Program-made: the position numbers and the translations under genes
Part shown: positions 29,511-38,496 of the stretch, in pieces
Layout: the number at the start of each line of letters is the position of its first letter
Numbering within the stretch: the first letter of the stretch is position 1
The notes under the pieces: model-generated
The model's database searches: none
Told to the model about the DNA's origin: nothing
Seen by the model: the letters and a program-made list of their open reading frames with translations, nothing else
Assembly: GCA_964539825.1 (NCBI GenBank)
Contig: CAZIKF010000028.1
Span: 3,587 to 67,586, forward strand
DNA length: 64,000 nt
Reading direction: 5' to 3'
Source: CAZIKF01 sp964539825
Lineage (GTDB): Bacteria; Muiribacteriota; UBA6191

Positions 29511-30094
29511 ATGATGCCTGGCTGAAGTCAGCTCTGGAAGAACTTCTGGAGGATCTCAGGAAAAATCTTTCTGCCCTGAGATTTGAACATGTTTTATCCA
29601 CGACTGAGACAGCCATTTCCCTTGGCAGAACCCATCAAGCAAACGAAATAATCCTGCAAGTCTCAGGCTACCTCCATGACTTCGCCAGGGAAATGCCGGT
29701 GAAGAAGCAGGAGGAAATTCTTAAATCAGAAGGACTCGAAGATCCTATTGCCCTGGAAAATCCAGTTTTGCACCATGCCAAAGTCGCGGCAATCCTGGGA
29801 AAGCAGAGATATGGCTTTCCGGATAAATGGGTGGAACCGGCAAAATGGCATACCACTGGAAGAGCAAAAATGACCCTGGAAGATGTCATTCTCTATGTTT
29901 CTGACCAAATCGAGCCGAAAAGAGCCTGGTCAACCGAGCGCCTATTGGACGAAGCTCATACAAATCTTTCCCTATCCTTTAAGAATTGTCTGTTACAGAA
30001 GCTTGAATTTACCCTGAAAAGGGGTAAAATGGTCCATCCCGATAGTATCCAGTGTTGGAACTGGCTCTGTTTGGGCAATTCATGGGCCGACTGA
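29507..30094 (+). CDS. yqeK: YqeK-like HD-domain Ap4A hydrolase, 195 aa
   Basis: An HD-superfamily metal site is visible: His28, His57-Asp58 (GYLHDFAR), His89/90 and His115 (KWHTTGR), and Asp133 in YVSDQIEPKR. This matches YqeK, the symmetrical diadenosine tetraphosphatase, including the HTTGR and DxIEPxR blocks. Length is typical (about 190). The start is a TTG that overlaps the previous stop as TTGA, so translation is coupled. In many bacteria yqeK lies beside an LCP gene, as here, and near nadD and rsfS; those two are not in this window. Confidence 0.8.
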   Translation: MNDAWLKSALEELLEDLRKNLSALRFEHVLSTTETAISLGRTHQANEIILQVSGYLHDFAREMPVKKQEEILKSEGLEDPIALENPVLHHAKVAAILGKQRYGFPDKWVEPAKWHTTGRAKMTLEDVILYVSDQIEPKRAWSTERLLDEAHTNLSLSFKNCLLQKLEFTLKRGKMVHPDSIQCWNWLCLGNSWAD

Positions 30095-31185
30095 GAAAGA
30101 TCATAAACTTTCTCCTGGAGTTTGTACCTGAATTTCCCGGTGTCAATTTTCTTTTGGGCCGTAAGAAATTCGTGGACCTTCGGGAGAAACCCTCTCGTGT
30201 TCAAAAGCGCAAAATTGTAGGAAAACTACTTTTTGCGACAGCTATTCTGACCGGACTTTTTTTCTTTCAGATGAATCGATTCCTGGATCGAATAGTCGGA
30301 GAGGTAGAGAGAATCCAGGGCCAGCCACAGATAGTTTACCTCAAGCCTGGTGAGGGTCCTCCAAAGCCCATGAAAAAGCGCTATGTCATCCTGGTTCTTG
30401 GTAAGGAAGCGGAAAATCGTACGGATACTATCATCCTGTGTCACCTCATGGTGGACCTCAAAAGGGTTCACATCCTGAGCTTTCCCCGGGATACCCGGGT
30501 TCCCGTCTTCCATAACGAAGAGGAAACCCTCGATAAGCTCAGCCACACCTTTCGCTGGGGAGGATTGGACCTGATGCTCAATTCTCTTTCCCGTTTTTAC
30601 GGAGTTCAGGTGGATCATACGGCCTTGATTGACCTGGAACTCTTTCGAAAAATTGTGGATACCCTTGGTGGAGTTGAGATCGAAGTGGAAAGAGATCTTT
30701 CCTATGAAGATAAATCCGCATCGCTGGTCATTGACATAAAAAAGGGAACCCAGGTCTTAAACGGAAATGACGCGGAAGGATATGTTCGTTATAGGGATGA
30801 AGAAGGAGACCTTGGGCGAATCCGCAGGCAGCAAAAATTTATTCGCTCCTTCTTAAATCAAGTTCGTTCTCTCAAGGCTCTCGGGTGGGAGTCCATAAAA
30901 ATCCTTGGCAGGCTGCCAAGATTCGTCATGAACCTTTATAAGGATATTGAGACGGATGTTAGCCTGGATCTCTTTTTGAAGCTCATTGTTGGATTTTCTG
31001 AATTTGGAATCAAAGATATTCACTACCAAACACTTCCCGGTATAGGAGAATATATTTATGATTTCGAGCAAGAGAAGCGCATCAGTTATTTTGTTGCCGA
31101 TTCAGGCTCACTTGAGCGGAGTCGGAAGTGGTTCTTGCACAAGGAAGAATCAGCCGATGGGGCATTGATTGGAGAAAAACCGTGA
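30082..31185 (+). CDS. LCP (LytR-CpsA-Psr) family glycopolymer transferase, 367 aa
   Basis: A cytoplasmic basic N-terminus is followed by one membrane segment (about 46-64) and an extracytoplasmic LCP domain. Landmarks are NRTDTIIL (Asp115), SFPRDTRV (Arg136-Asp137), the DTLGGVEIEV strand and YRDEEGDLGRIRRQQ, all of which line the polyprenyl-pyrophosphate pocket of known LCP proteins. These enzymes move a glycopolymer from its lipid carrier to peptidoglycan or another acceptor. I use the ATG at 30082, which overlaps yqeK by 13 bases. Standing directly after sugar-making genes, it may attach their product to the envelope. Confidence 0.8.
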   Translation: MGRLRKIINFLLEFVPEFPGVNFLLGRKKFVDLREKPSRVQKRKIVGKLLFATAILTGLFFFQMNRFLDRIVGEVERIQGQPQIVYLKPGEGPPKPMKKRYVILVLGKEAENRTDTIILCHLMVDLKRVHILSFPRDTRVPVFHNEEETLDKLSHTFRWGGLDLMLNSLSRFYGVQVDHTALIDLELFRKIVDTLGGVEIEVERDLSYEDKSASLVIDIKKGTQVLNGNDAEGYVRYRDEEGDLGRIRRQQKFIRSFLNQVRSLKALGWESIKILGRLPRFVMNLYKDIETDVSLDLFLKLIVGFSEFGIKDIHYQTLPGIGEYIYDFEQEKRISYFVADSGSLERSRKWFLHKEESADGALIGEKP

Positions 31186-31961
31186 GTCTTCTAGAAGGTG
31201 AAAATGAACTCTTACGACTCAAGCCTCATTTTCTGAGTCGGGCCTGGTCCTATTTCTTCTGGGCCTACTGCCTGGTTCTGACCTATCTTTTCGCAACGGA
31301 CTCACCCTTCTTAATCCAGATACGTGATTGGGCCGCATCCTTCCCTTTTTTCTCCACTCCGATAAAATTTCTTTCCCATATGCCAGAGAGCCTGACCTGG
31401 ATTTCCGCGCTGATCATTCCGATTCTCCTGGTTTCCATCTTCCGCCTGGACTGGGGTCAGTTCATCAGGGTCTGCCTGCTAGTTTTAGCAGCCTTTTCCA
31501 TGCGTTTCTTTGAATTAGGAATGGGAATTGAATATAGGGCCATGTGTTTCATTTCTATCGGAGCGATTCTCTATTTGGAAATCACTCGCTGGAGCACCCA
31601 ATATATCGTCACCAACCAGCGCCTCATCCTTGAACACAGGGGCTGGAAAAATACTACCCGGACTCTGTTTTTCTCAAAAATCAATGACCTGGTGCTGGCA
31701 CGAAACTTTTGGGGAAGGCTCTTTCAGTATGGAACTGTCATCCCAATTACAGCTTCGGGACTGGGACTGGGCTCAACAGAATCATCAGTCCATGTGGGGG
31801 TAGGGGGAAGCGCAGGTCTTTTGGCGGGAAAACTAGAAGGGGGAATGGCTCGTGCCACAAATCAAGCCGCTGAAACCTATGAATATGCCCTTTATTGTGT
31901 TCCCTCTCCAGATCATGCCTACAAAATCATACTTGAGGGTATGCAAAGGAAAGAAGTCTGA
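31182..31961 (+). CDS. Membrane protein with bacterial PH (YdbS-like) domain, 259 aa
   Basis: The GTG at 31182 overlaps the LCP stop as GTGA and gives a sensible N-terminus; an upstream GTG is in frame but would overlap more. Several hydrophobic segments (about 22-38, 70-87, 95-110 and 120-134) are followed by a bacterial PH domain (about 136-230). Its features are VTNQRLILEHRGW, FFSKINDLVLARNFWGRL and YGTVIPITASG. A Gly-rich loop (GLGLGSTESSVHVGVGG) interrupts the C-terminal part. The function of such proteins is unknown. It is the last gene of the operon. Confidence 0.7.
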   Translation: MSLLEGENELLRLKPHFLSRAWSYFFWAYCLVLTYLFATDSPFLIQIRDWAASFPFFSTPIKFLSHMPESLTWISALIIPILLVSIFRLDWGQFIRVCLLVLAAFSMRFFELGMGIEYRAMCFISIGAILYLEITRWSTQYIVTNQRLILEHRGWKNTTRTLFFSKINDLVLARNFWGRLFQYGTVIPITASGLGLGSTESSVHVGVGGSAGLLAGKLEGGMARATNQAAETYEYALYCVPSPDHAYKIILEGMQRKEV

Positions 31962-31963
31962 TC

Positions 31964-31980
31964 TGGAGCAGCATGCTCCA
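31964..31980. terminator. hairpin between convergent operon end and fabI
   Basis: TGGAGCA and TGCTCCA form a perfect seven-pair stem with a three-base loop in the 36-base gap between convergent genes. No real T-run follows on either strand, so its action as a terminator is doubtful. Confidence 0.3.
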
Positions 31981-31997
31981 ACCCCACAATCACCAAA

Positions 31998-32759
31998 TCA
32001 GGAGAGCGCTGAGAACCCAAGATCTACAAAGATGACCTGTCCGGTGATTCCACTAGAGAGGGGACTGACCAGAAACGAACAGGTATTTCCCACTTCTTCA
32101 GTCGTAACACTTCTCTTAATCGCGCAACGTTCAGCCACCTGGTCCAGAAAACCTCGAAATCCCTTCACACCTGAGGCTGCCAGCGTGCGAATAGGACCCG
32201 CGGATATCGCGTTGACACGGATTTCTTCAGCGCCTAAGTCTGACGCAAGATACCTGACCTCAGACTCCAAAGCAGCCTTCGCAACGCCCATGATTCCGTA
32301 ATTGACGATGGCTCTACTCGCCCCGTAATAGGTCATCGTAACAATGGAGGCACCAGGCTGGAGATGGGGTTTCGCATATCGGGCCATGGTCAACAAGGTA
32401 CCCGCCGAAATCTGAAGCGCCTCTGAAAACTGCTCAGCGCTTACTTCTTGAATCGGCACGGATAAAGCCTCTTTACTGGCATAAGCAACAGAATGAATCA
32501 AGAAATCCAACTTGCCGTAAATCTCAGAAGCCTTCTTAAAAAGGGCCTCAACCTCTGATTCAATGGTCAAGTCACAGCGCTCAATGAAGTCAGCGCCGAT
32601 TTCTTCTCCAAGGGGACGAACCCTTCGTTCCATGGCATCGTTCAGATAGGTCACCCCAAACTGTGCTCCATTCTCCTTGAGTTGGCGAGCACATCCCCAG
32701 GCAATGCTGCGATGGTTGGCAATACCAAAAATTACGCCTTTTTTTCCTTCAAGGTGCAT
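31998..32759 (-). CDS. fabI: Enoyl-[acyl-carrier-protein] reductase FabI, 253 aa
   Basis: This SDR-type enzyme reduces the enoyl-ACP double bond in the last step of the fatty acid elongation cycle. GIANHRSIAWG (12-22) is the FabI cofactor loop. The catalytic set is Tyr154-X6-Lys161 (YGIMGVAK), with Tyr144 in TMTYYGA and the SAGPIRTLAASG substrate loop. Length is typical. AGGAG lies a few bases before the ATG and a good promoter lies upstream. It is a single gene, convergent with the sugar operon. Confidence 0.95.
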   Translation of the reverse strand: MHLEGKKGVIFGIANHRSIAWGCARQLKENGAQFGVTYLNDAMERRVRPLGEEIGADFIERCDLTIESEVEALFKKASEIYGKLDFLIHSVAYASKEALSVPIQEVSAEQFSEALQISAGTLLTMARYAKPHLQPGASIVTMTYYGASRAIVNYGIMGVAKAALESEVRYLASDLGAEEIRVNAISAGPIRTLAASGVKGFRGFLDQVAERCAIKRSVTTEEVGNTCSFLVSPLSSGITGQVIFVDLGFSALS

Positions 32760-32786
32760 ATGGGCTCCTTCCTTTTACGGAGGCTC

Positions 32787-32815
32787 AGTATATTCTTTCC
32801 GATTCCTTGTGGCAA
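32787..32815 (-). promoter_or_regulatory. sigma70 promoter of fabI
   Basis: On the minus strand TTGCCA (32810-32815), a 17-base spacer and TATACT (32787-32792) lie about 30 bases before the fabI ATG. Both boxes and the spacing are close to consensus. Confidence 0.6.
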
Positions 32816-33016
32816 TCGAACAAAAAATTACGAAAATAGACTACTTTTTTTCGTCTTGACAAATATAAGCAAAAACAAGTTCGAAGAGGCGCTTGGAAAC
32901 CGGATTCACCAAAGGCAAACAAGAACTGTAGACATTCCCTAAAAACTCTGCTAAAAAGCTCGTTAAACCAGTATTTAAGCGGGTTTTCAAAAGTTTAAAC
33001 AATCCTAAAAATACTA

Positions 33017-33046
33017 TTGCAAAATAGATTTTAGACATGCTAAAGT
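33017..33046 (+). promoter_or_regulatory. candidate promoter of the HEAT-like gene
   Basis: TTGCAA (33017-33022), an 18-base spacer and TAAAGT (33041-33046), with an extended -10 TG two bases before it, lie 62 bases ahead of the ATG at 33108. The surrounding sequence is AT-rich. The rest of the fabI/HEAT-like intergenic region (32816-33016) shows nothing else convincing apart from an isolated TTGACA at 32856-32861. Confidence 0.4.
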
Positions 33047-33107
33047 CGAGTTATTCCACCCTCAGAAAAATCATCAAATTGTTCTGACTCGGGAGCCAAA
33101 AAGTTCT

Positions 33108-33914
33108 ATGGGAAGCGTCATCCAAATCTGCGATTATTTATGTGAACTGGAAGAAGCCGATGGTAGCTGCCGGTTCGACGATATCCAAGAGGAACAGGAT
33201 CACCTGGTTGAAGAAATTATCAATGATGAAGATGCCTTGCGACACCTCGATGAAGAGGCATTTTCTGTCCTTTCTTCTGGATTAAAACACCGCAAGCAGA
33301 CGGTCCGCACCCAGGCCATCACGCTCCTCGCCCAACTTTTCCCTCAAAGCCGTACTTTTAGCCTTTTTCAGAGAGTCCTCTGGGATCGTAAGGAAAAGCG
33401 TGCTGTTCGCTTTCATGTTGCTTTGAACATGATCTTTGACGACCGCCAGTCGGTTGAGGAAATGCTGCAGGAACTCAGGGGCTCCAAAGGCTGCAACGAC
33501 CGCATCTGTGCGGCTATACTCATGGGGGGACTTAAGGATACAAAGCACATTTTCTACCTGATCAACTCCTTTGAAGATAGTAACGACTGTGTAAAAATCG
33601 CTGCCTTTCTATCCCTTCTGAACTATTCGCGTAGAGCCATTCTTCGTCATTTAGAGTCGTTTATCGCCAGGGCAACCATTTTCCAACTCAAATTACTTGA
33701 AAAGAATATATGCTATTACGAAGGAACCCCCCACTTTTCTAATGTCTCCCAGAGCCTGAGCGAAAGACTTGAAGAGTTCAAGGCAAGCAAAGTCACTTTT
33801 CACCCGGAGTATTATGAGCAATCCTATTCCCAGGAAAAGCTCTCCAAACTTGACCGCGTCTATGTGGGCGATGAGGTCTACCCGGCTGAAGGACTCAGTC
33901 TTTTCGAAGGCTAG
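33108..33914 (+). CDS. HEAT-like helical repeat protein, 268 aa, function unknown
   Basis: The protein is all-helical, without signal peptide or membrane segment. The middle (about residues 45-200) reads as degenerate HEAT-type helix pairs, for example GLKHRKQTVRTQAITLLAQL, ICAAILMGGLKDTKHI and CVKIAAFLSLLN. Both ends are acidic. HEAT proteins are usually scaffolds, and no enzyme motif is visible. The stop codon lies inside a copy of an interspersed 43-bp repeat. It is monocistronic by position. Confidence 0.5.
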   Translation: MGSVIQICDYLCELEEADGSCRFDDIQEEQDHLVEEIINDEDALRHLDEEAFSVLSSGLKHRKQTVRTQAITLLAQLFPQSRTFSLFQRVLWDRKEKRAVRFHVALNMIFDDRQSVEEMLQELRGSKGCNDRICAAILMGGLKDTKHIFYLINSFEDSNDCVKIAAFLSLLNYSRRAILRHLESFIARATIFQLKLLEKNICYYEGTPHFSNVSQSLSERLEEFKASKVTFHPEYYEQSYSQEKLSKLDRVYVGDEVYPAEGLSLFEG

Positions 33915-33953
33915 GAGCCTGTAGGAGAATTGCCTTTTACTGCGACCGGCTGC
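33911..33953. repeat. 43-bp interspersed repeat, copy 1
   Basis: The reverse complement matches 58419-58461 at 40 of 43 positions. This copy overlaps the TAG stop of the HEAT-like gene. GAGCCTG (33915-33921) and CAGGCTC (33960-33966) could also form a stem across it. The following sequence up to gatA (33954-34067) shows nothing else clear. Confidence 0.7.
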
Positions 33954-34067
33954 AAAAAGCAGGCTCTTGGGCCAAGATCAATATTGATTGCCCGGGTAAA
34001 ACCTCGTCTGTATAATCTCCAAATCCTTTTGCTTTCCCGAAAAAGGATTACTGGGCGCTAAAAATTG

Positions 34068-35498
34068 ATGCAAGTTCCCCTTTCGATCTCTGAAATTCAA
34101 ACCGCGCTGAAAGAGAAGGAATTTTCCTGTCAGGAGCTACTCCAGTCTTATCTCAGCCAGATCCATCATTCCAATGCGGAAATCAATGCCTTTCTATCCG
34201 TTGACGAAGAAATGGCTCAGAACTACGCCCGGGATTTAGATCAAAAAATTGCGGGTGGGTGTTCACTTCAAGGTCTTGAGGGAGTGTTCCTGGCTATTAA
34301 GGATAATATCCATGCCAGGGGATTTGAGACCACTTGCTCATCGAAGATTTTAAAGGGATATTTACCTGCTTTCGAGTCACCCGCAGTGAGCCTCCTTCGC
34401 CAGGAGGGAGCTTGCATTCTTGGCAAGACCAATTGTGACGAGTTTGCAATGGGATCCTCCAATGAAAATTCAGCCTTTGGACCGGTTCGCAATCCCCGGG
34501 ACCGAGATCGTGTCCCAGGAGGCTCTTCGGGTGGAAGTGCCGCAGCGGTCGCCGCACTCATGTGTTCCGCCGCCCTGGGATCAGATACGGGAGGATCCAT
34601 ACGACAACCTGCTGCGTTCTGCGGTGTTGTAGGATTCAAACCGACCTATGGAAGAATCTCACGCAGAGGTCTGGTAGCCTTTGCCTCTTCACTAGATCAA
34701 ATCGGTCCTATTACACACACAGTAGGCGATGCCTCAATACTCTACAAAATCATGGCAAAACCTGATGCTCATGATTCTACGAGCCTTACAAACATAGATA
34801 ACGACTCACTTTGCGAAGTTAGACTTAAGGGAGCCACCCTTGGTATTGTTGAGGAGTTTTTTCCTCCTGAATTGGATTCCATGGTTCAGTCTAGACTGGA
34901 ATCTAGCCTGAAGAACTTTGAAAAAGCTGGAGGAAACCTCACCAGGGTTTCTCTTCCTCACCTGAAGTATTCCTTGCCAGCCTACTACATTTTGGCCTGC
35001 GCTGAAGCGTCTTCCAACCTTGCAAGATATGATTCGATCCGATATGGAAACAGAGAATATCCCGGTGTGGGAATCGAAGAACTCTATCAGAAGGAAAGGA
35101 GCCTTGGACTGGGAGATGAGGTGAAGCGGCGTATGATACTGGGTGCCTATGTACTCTCTGAGGGCTACTACGAGGCTTTTTACCGCAAAGCTCAAAAGGT
35201 TCGCTCCCTGATTCGAACGGAAATGGAAAATGCGCTGCGGTCCTGTGACGCCCTGGTTGGACCAACCACCCCCACCTTACCCTTTTTGCTGGGATCTAAG
35301 GTTTCAGATCCAATGGAAATGTATTATTCAGATCTGTTTACAGTGATCGCAAACATAACTTCCGCGCCCGCCATCTCTATACCCTGCCAGAAGTCTGAGG
35401 ATGCATTACCGGTAGGAATCCAGCTAATCGGAAAACCCTTTGAAGATTCTAAAATACTTTCCCTGGCAGAGGCTGTAGAAAACCTGGTAAATCCATGA
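34068..35498 (+). CDS. gatA: Asp/Glu-tRNA(Asn/Gln) amidotransferase subunit A, 476 aa
   Basis: GatA releases ammonia from glutamine or asparagine for amidation of mischarged Glu-tRNA(Gln)/Asp-tRNA(Asn). The amidase-signature triad is present: Lys78 (AIKDN), the Ser of PGGSSGGSAAA (about 153) and Ser177 in GSDTGGSIRQ. Length is typical. I use the ATG at 34068, although a TTG lies directly before it. It overlaps gatB by four bases (ATGA). No gatC lies next to it: the 150 bases upstream contain only a repeat and non-coding sequence. Confidence 0.95.
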   Translation: MQVPLSISEIQTALKEKEFSCQELLQSYLSQIHHSNAEINAFLSVDEEMAQNYARDLDQKIAGGCSLQGLEGVFLAIKDNIHARGFETTCSSKILKGYLPAFESPAVSLLRQEGACILGKTNCDEFAMGSSNENSAFGPVRNPRDRDRVPGGSSGGSAAAVAALMCSAALGSDTGGSIRQPAAFCGVVGFKPTYGRISRRGLVAFASSLDQIGPITHTVGDASILYKIMAKPDAHDSTSLTNIDNDSLCEVRLKGATLGIVEEFFPPELDSMVQSRLESSLKNFEKAGGNLTRVSLPHLKYSLPAYYILACAEASSNLARYDSIRYGNREYPGVGIEELYQKERSLGLGDEVKRRMILGAYVLSEGYYEAFYRKAQKVRSLIRTEMENALRSCDALVGPTTPTLPFLLGSKVSDPMEMYYSDLFTVIANITSAPAISIPCQKSEDALPVGIQLIGKPFEDSKILSLAEAVENLVNP

Positions 35499-36952
35499 TC
35501 AACTCTTTTGAAACAGTAATCGGCCTTGAAGTCCATTGTCAGCTCAAGTCCCGCTCGAAGCTCTTTTGTACCTGCTCTGCACAATACTCCGGAGCCGAAC
35601 CAAACACCCATGTCTGCCCGGTATGCCTGGGGCATCCCGGAGTACTTCCGGTGTTCAACAAGGAGGTTCTGGAACTCGCACTGAAGGCTTGTCTAGCGCT
35701 TTCATGCCAGGTACCCGCGATCACTAAATTTGATCGCAAACACTATTTCTATCCTGATCTTCCCAAGGCTTATCAAATCACTCAATTTGATGAACCTATT
35801 GGTGAACATGGAAACCTGGAACTCAAAGGAGAGGGGGATGAGATCCGTCAAATCCCCATCCGGAGAATTCACATAGAAGAAGACGCGGGAAAAACTCTAC
35901 ACACACATACGAGCGGAAGCCTGGTGGACTACAATCGCTGCTCCGTACCCCTTCTGGAAATTGTTACGGATCCTGATCTGAAGAATTCCAAAGAGGCAAA
36001 AGACTACCTGGAAACGCTTCGCAAAGTCCTCAGAACGGTGGATGTGAGTGATTGCGATATGGAAAACGGGACCTTGAGATGCGATGTAAATCTATCCGTT
36101 AGAAAAAGGGGGGAGTCCCAACTAGGTATCCGGGTTGAAATCAAAAATCTAAACTCCTTTCGTTCTGTTGTCCGCGCTATCGAATATGAAGAGTTAAGGC
36201 ACGTTTCTCTACTAGAAGCGGGAAAGAGAATCGAGCGAGGAACTCTCCTTTGGGACGAAGAAGCGGGTAAAACCCGATTGATGCGCTCCAAGGAAACTGA
36301 GGATGATTATCGATACTTCCCTGATCCCGACCTCCCTCCAATTAAAATATCCAGAGAATTGATCAAGGAAGTCATCTCGAAGCTTCCTGAACTTCCCCTG
36401 GCCAGAGAAAAGCGCTTCGTTAAGCAATATGGCATCTCTTCCTACAACGCTTCACTTCTTTGTGAGGAAAGGGATTTTGCTGATTTTTTCGAGGAAGCGT
36501 GTGCTATGCACGCAAATCCAAATTCCATCTCCAACTGGATCCTGACCGAGTTTTTAAGAGAATTAAACCGCTCTGATACTTGTATCTCAGAGTCCCTATT
36601 AAAACCCGCGATGCTGGCTCAGCTAGTCAAACTCATAGATGAAGGAACCATCTCTGGTAAGATTGCAAAAAATCTATTCCCAGAGATGATTGCCAGTGGG
36701 CATTCACCTGAAGAGTTGGTGGAAAAGAGTGGACTATCCCAGATCAGCGACGATGAATCCCTGAGAAAACATGTTCATCAAGTACTTGAATCCAACCCTC
36801 ATATACTGGATGATCTCAAAGCAGGAAAGAAAAAGGCTCTTGGTTTTTTAATGGGTCAGATCATGAAAGCTACGGGCGGGAAAGCCAACCCTCAAAAAGT
36901 TCAGGTTCTTTTACACGAAATTCTTGAAGAGGTACATTCAATTCGACTTTAA
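35495..36952 (+). CDS. gatB: Asp/Glu-tRNA(Asn/Gln) amidotransferase subunit B, 485 aa
   Basis: GatB phosphorylates and transamidates the mischarged tRNA. The N-terminus (VIGLEVHCQLKSRSKLFC) and the zinc Cys set CxC ... CPVCLGHPG are typical, as are PDLPKAYQITQFDEP, RIHIEEDAGK and VDYNRCSVPLLEIVT. The C-terminal tail (about 335-485) is the GatB/YqeY helical domain that binds tRNA. It is translationally coupled to gatA, with glgA 21 bases downstream. Confidence 0.95.
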   Translation: MINSFETVIGLEVHCQLKSRSKLFCTCSAQYSGAEPNTHVCPVCLGHPGVLPVFNKEVLELALKACLALSCQVPAITKFDRKHYFYPDLPKAYQITQFDEPIGEHGNLELKGEGDEIRQIPIRRIHIEEDAGKTLHTHTSGSLVDYNRCSVPLLEIVTDPDLKNSKEAKDYLETLRKVLRTVDVSDCDMENGTLRCDVNLSVRKRGESQLGIRVEIKNLNSFRSVVRAIEYEELRHVSLLEAGKRIERGTLLWDEEAGKTRLMRSKETEDDYRYFPDPDLPPIKISRELIKEVISKLPELPLAREKRFVKQYGISSYNASLLCEERDFADFFEEACAMHANPNSISNWILTEFLRELNRSDTCISESLLKPAMLAQLVKLIDEGTISGKIAKNLFPEMIASGHSPEELVEKSGLSQISDDESLRKHVHQVLESNPHILDDLKAGKKKALGFLMGQIMKATGGKANPQKVQVLLHEILEEVHSIRL

Positions 36953-36973
36953 TCCCTGGAAGAAAGGAACTCC

Positions 36974-38416
36974 ATGACACGCATCTTGTTTATCTCAGCC
37001 GAGATGGCCCCATTTAGCAAAACAGGAGGACTTGGCGATGTTAGCGGTTCTCTTCCCAAGGCATTAAAAGAAATTGGCCATGAAGTAAAGACCGTTTCAC
37101 CCTACTATCATTTCATCACCCAGCCAATGGAGCAAATGCCCCATGAGTACCATGTTCATGTTTCGCGCCAACGCAAGGATGGAGCATTTTTAAGAAATAG
37201 GGAGGATGGGGTTGAGAGGTATTTTGTTGTGAACCCGGGTTACTTTGACCGAGAAGGCATCTATGGAGATCGGCATGGGGAATTTGGAGATAATGACGAA
37301 AGGTTTGCCTACCTGTGTGAAGCCGCATTATTGCTATGCAAAGTCGAAGGTTGGAAGCCAGATATCATTCATATCAATGACTGGCACACCGGAATACTTG
37401 CCCCTATCCTTCGCTTAAAATACGCGGGGGACTCCTTCTTCCAAAATACGAAGGTAGTATTCACAATCCATAACCTGGCCTACCATGGATACTTTTCCCC
37501 CGGGTGTGTTCAAAAATTCGACCTTCCTTCAGAAGTAATGCGTTTTGATGGGATGGAATTTCAGGGCATGGCCTCATTTTTAAAAGCGGGGCTGCAATAT
37601 AGCGACTTCATCACGACTGTGAGCCCTACCTACGCAGAGGAGATCCAGACCAGGGAATATGGTTTTGGCATGGAGGAAATTCTCAGGCACCTCAATTATA
37701 AATTATTGGGGATACTCAATGGTATTGACTCCAATGAATGGAATCCCGCGGTGGATCCGCATATCAGCGGATTCAACTTTAATGGGGAAGCCCTCGGAAA
37801 TAAACATCGATATAAAGAGTATTTTCTTAGCCAGATGGGCTTACCCTATTGGTCCCATGTCCCCCTGGTGGGAATGGTGTCGAGATTCACGCCACAGAAG
37901 GGTATTGGTCTCATTCAAGAGTCGCTTGAAGAGATACTTCACATGGGTTGCCAGGCTGTTATCCTGGGCTCCGGAGACAGTGGATTTGTTGACTATCTGC
38001 ACCAATTACAAGAACGCTATTCAAGGCAACTCAGGGTCTTCGCGACCTTCAGTAATTCTCTGTCTCACCAGATTGAAGCTGCTTCAGACTACTTCCTCAT
38101 GCCTTCACGATACGAGCCGTGCGGTTTAAATCAAATGTACTCTCTACGCTATGGAACCATACCCATCGTACATCATACGGGAGGATTGGCCGACACCGTC
38201 TTGGACTGTGATACCTATCCTGAACATGGGAATGGATACAGCTTCTACAATTTCAATCGAGAATCATTTCTGGATGCTGTAAAAAGAGCCTTAGGACTCT
38301 ATCAATACCCGGAAAACAAGGAAATCATTCAAAGGAGGGGTATGTTTACTGACTACTCATGGTCTCGCTCAGCTAAGGATTACGCGAGCCTGTATGATTA
38401 TTTAAAGGGCGAGTGA
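36974..38416 (+). CDS. glgA: Glycogen synthase GlgA, 480 aa
   Basis: This is a GT5 enzyme that extends alpha-1,4-glucan from ADP-glucose. KTGGLGDV (Lys16 onward) is the donor-binding loop; HINDWHTG and LNGIDSNEWNP follow, and the C-terminal half has MPSRYEPCGLNQMYSLRYGTIPIV (split here: MPSRYEPCGLNQMYSLRYG, then TIPIV), with the conserved Glu of the EPCGL motif. AAGGA precedes the ATG. It shares the strand and short gaps with gatB and the methyltransferase gene, and malQ further along the window fits the same polysaccharide metabolism. Confidence 0.92.
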   Translation: MTRILFISAEMAPFSKTGGLGDVSGSLPKALKEIGHEVKTVSPYYHFITQPMEQMPHEYHVHVSRQRKDGAFLRNREDGVERYFVVNPGYFDREGIYGDRHGEFGDNDERFAYLCEAALLLCKVEGWKPDIIHINDWHTGILAPILRLKYAGDSFFQNTKVVFTIHNLAYHGYFSPGCVQKFDLPSEVMRFDGMEFQGMASFLKAGLQYSDFITTVSPTYAEEIQTREYGFGMEEILRHLNYKLLGILNGIDSNEWNPAVDPHISGFNFNGEALGNKHRYKEYFLSQMGLPYWSHVPLVGMVSRFTPQKGIGLIQESLEEILHMGCQAVILGSGDSGFVDYLHQLQERYSRQLRVFATFSNSLSHQIEAASDYFLMPSRYEPCGLNQMYSLRYGTIPIVHHTGGLADTVLDCDTYPEHGNGYSFYNFNRESFLDAVKRALGLYQYPENKEIIQRRGMFTDYSWSRSAKDYASLYDYLKGE

Positions 38417-38496
38417 CCACCGGTTAAAATCTTGATTCCTTTACCTATTTTATGTTTTATTCTTTGCCCGCATTCTTTGTGGGCTATGGACCAACC

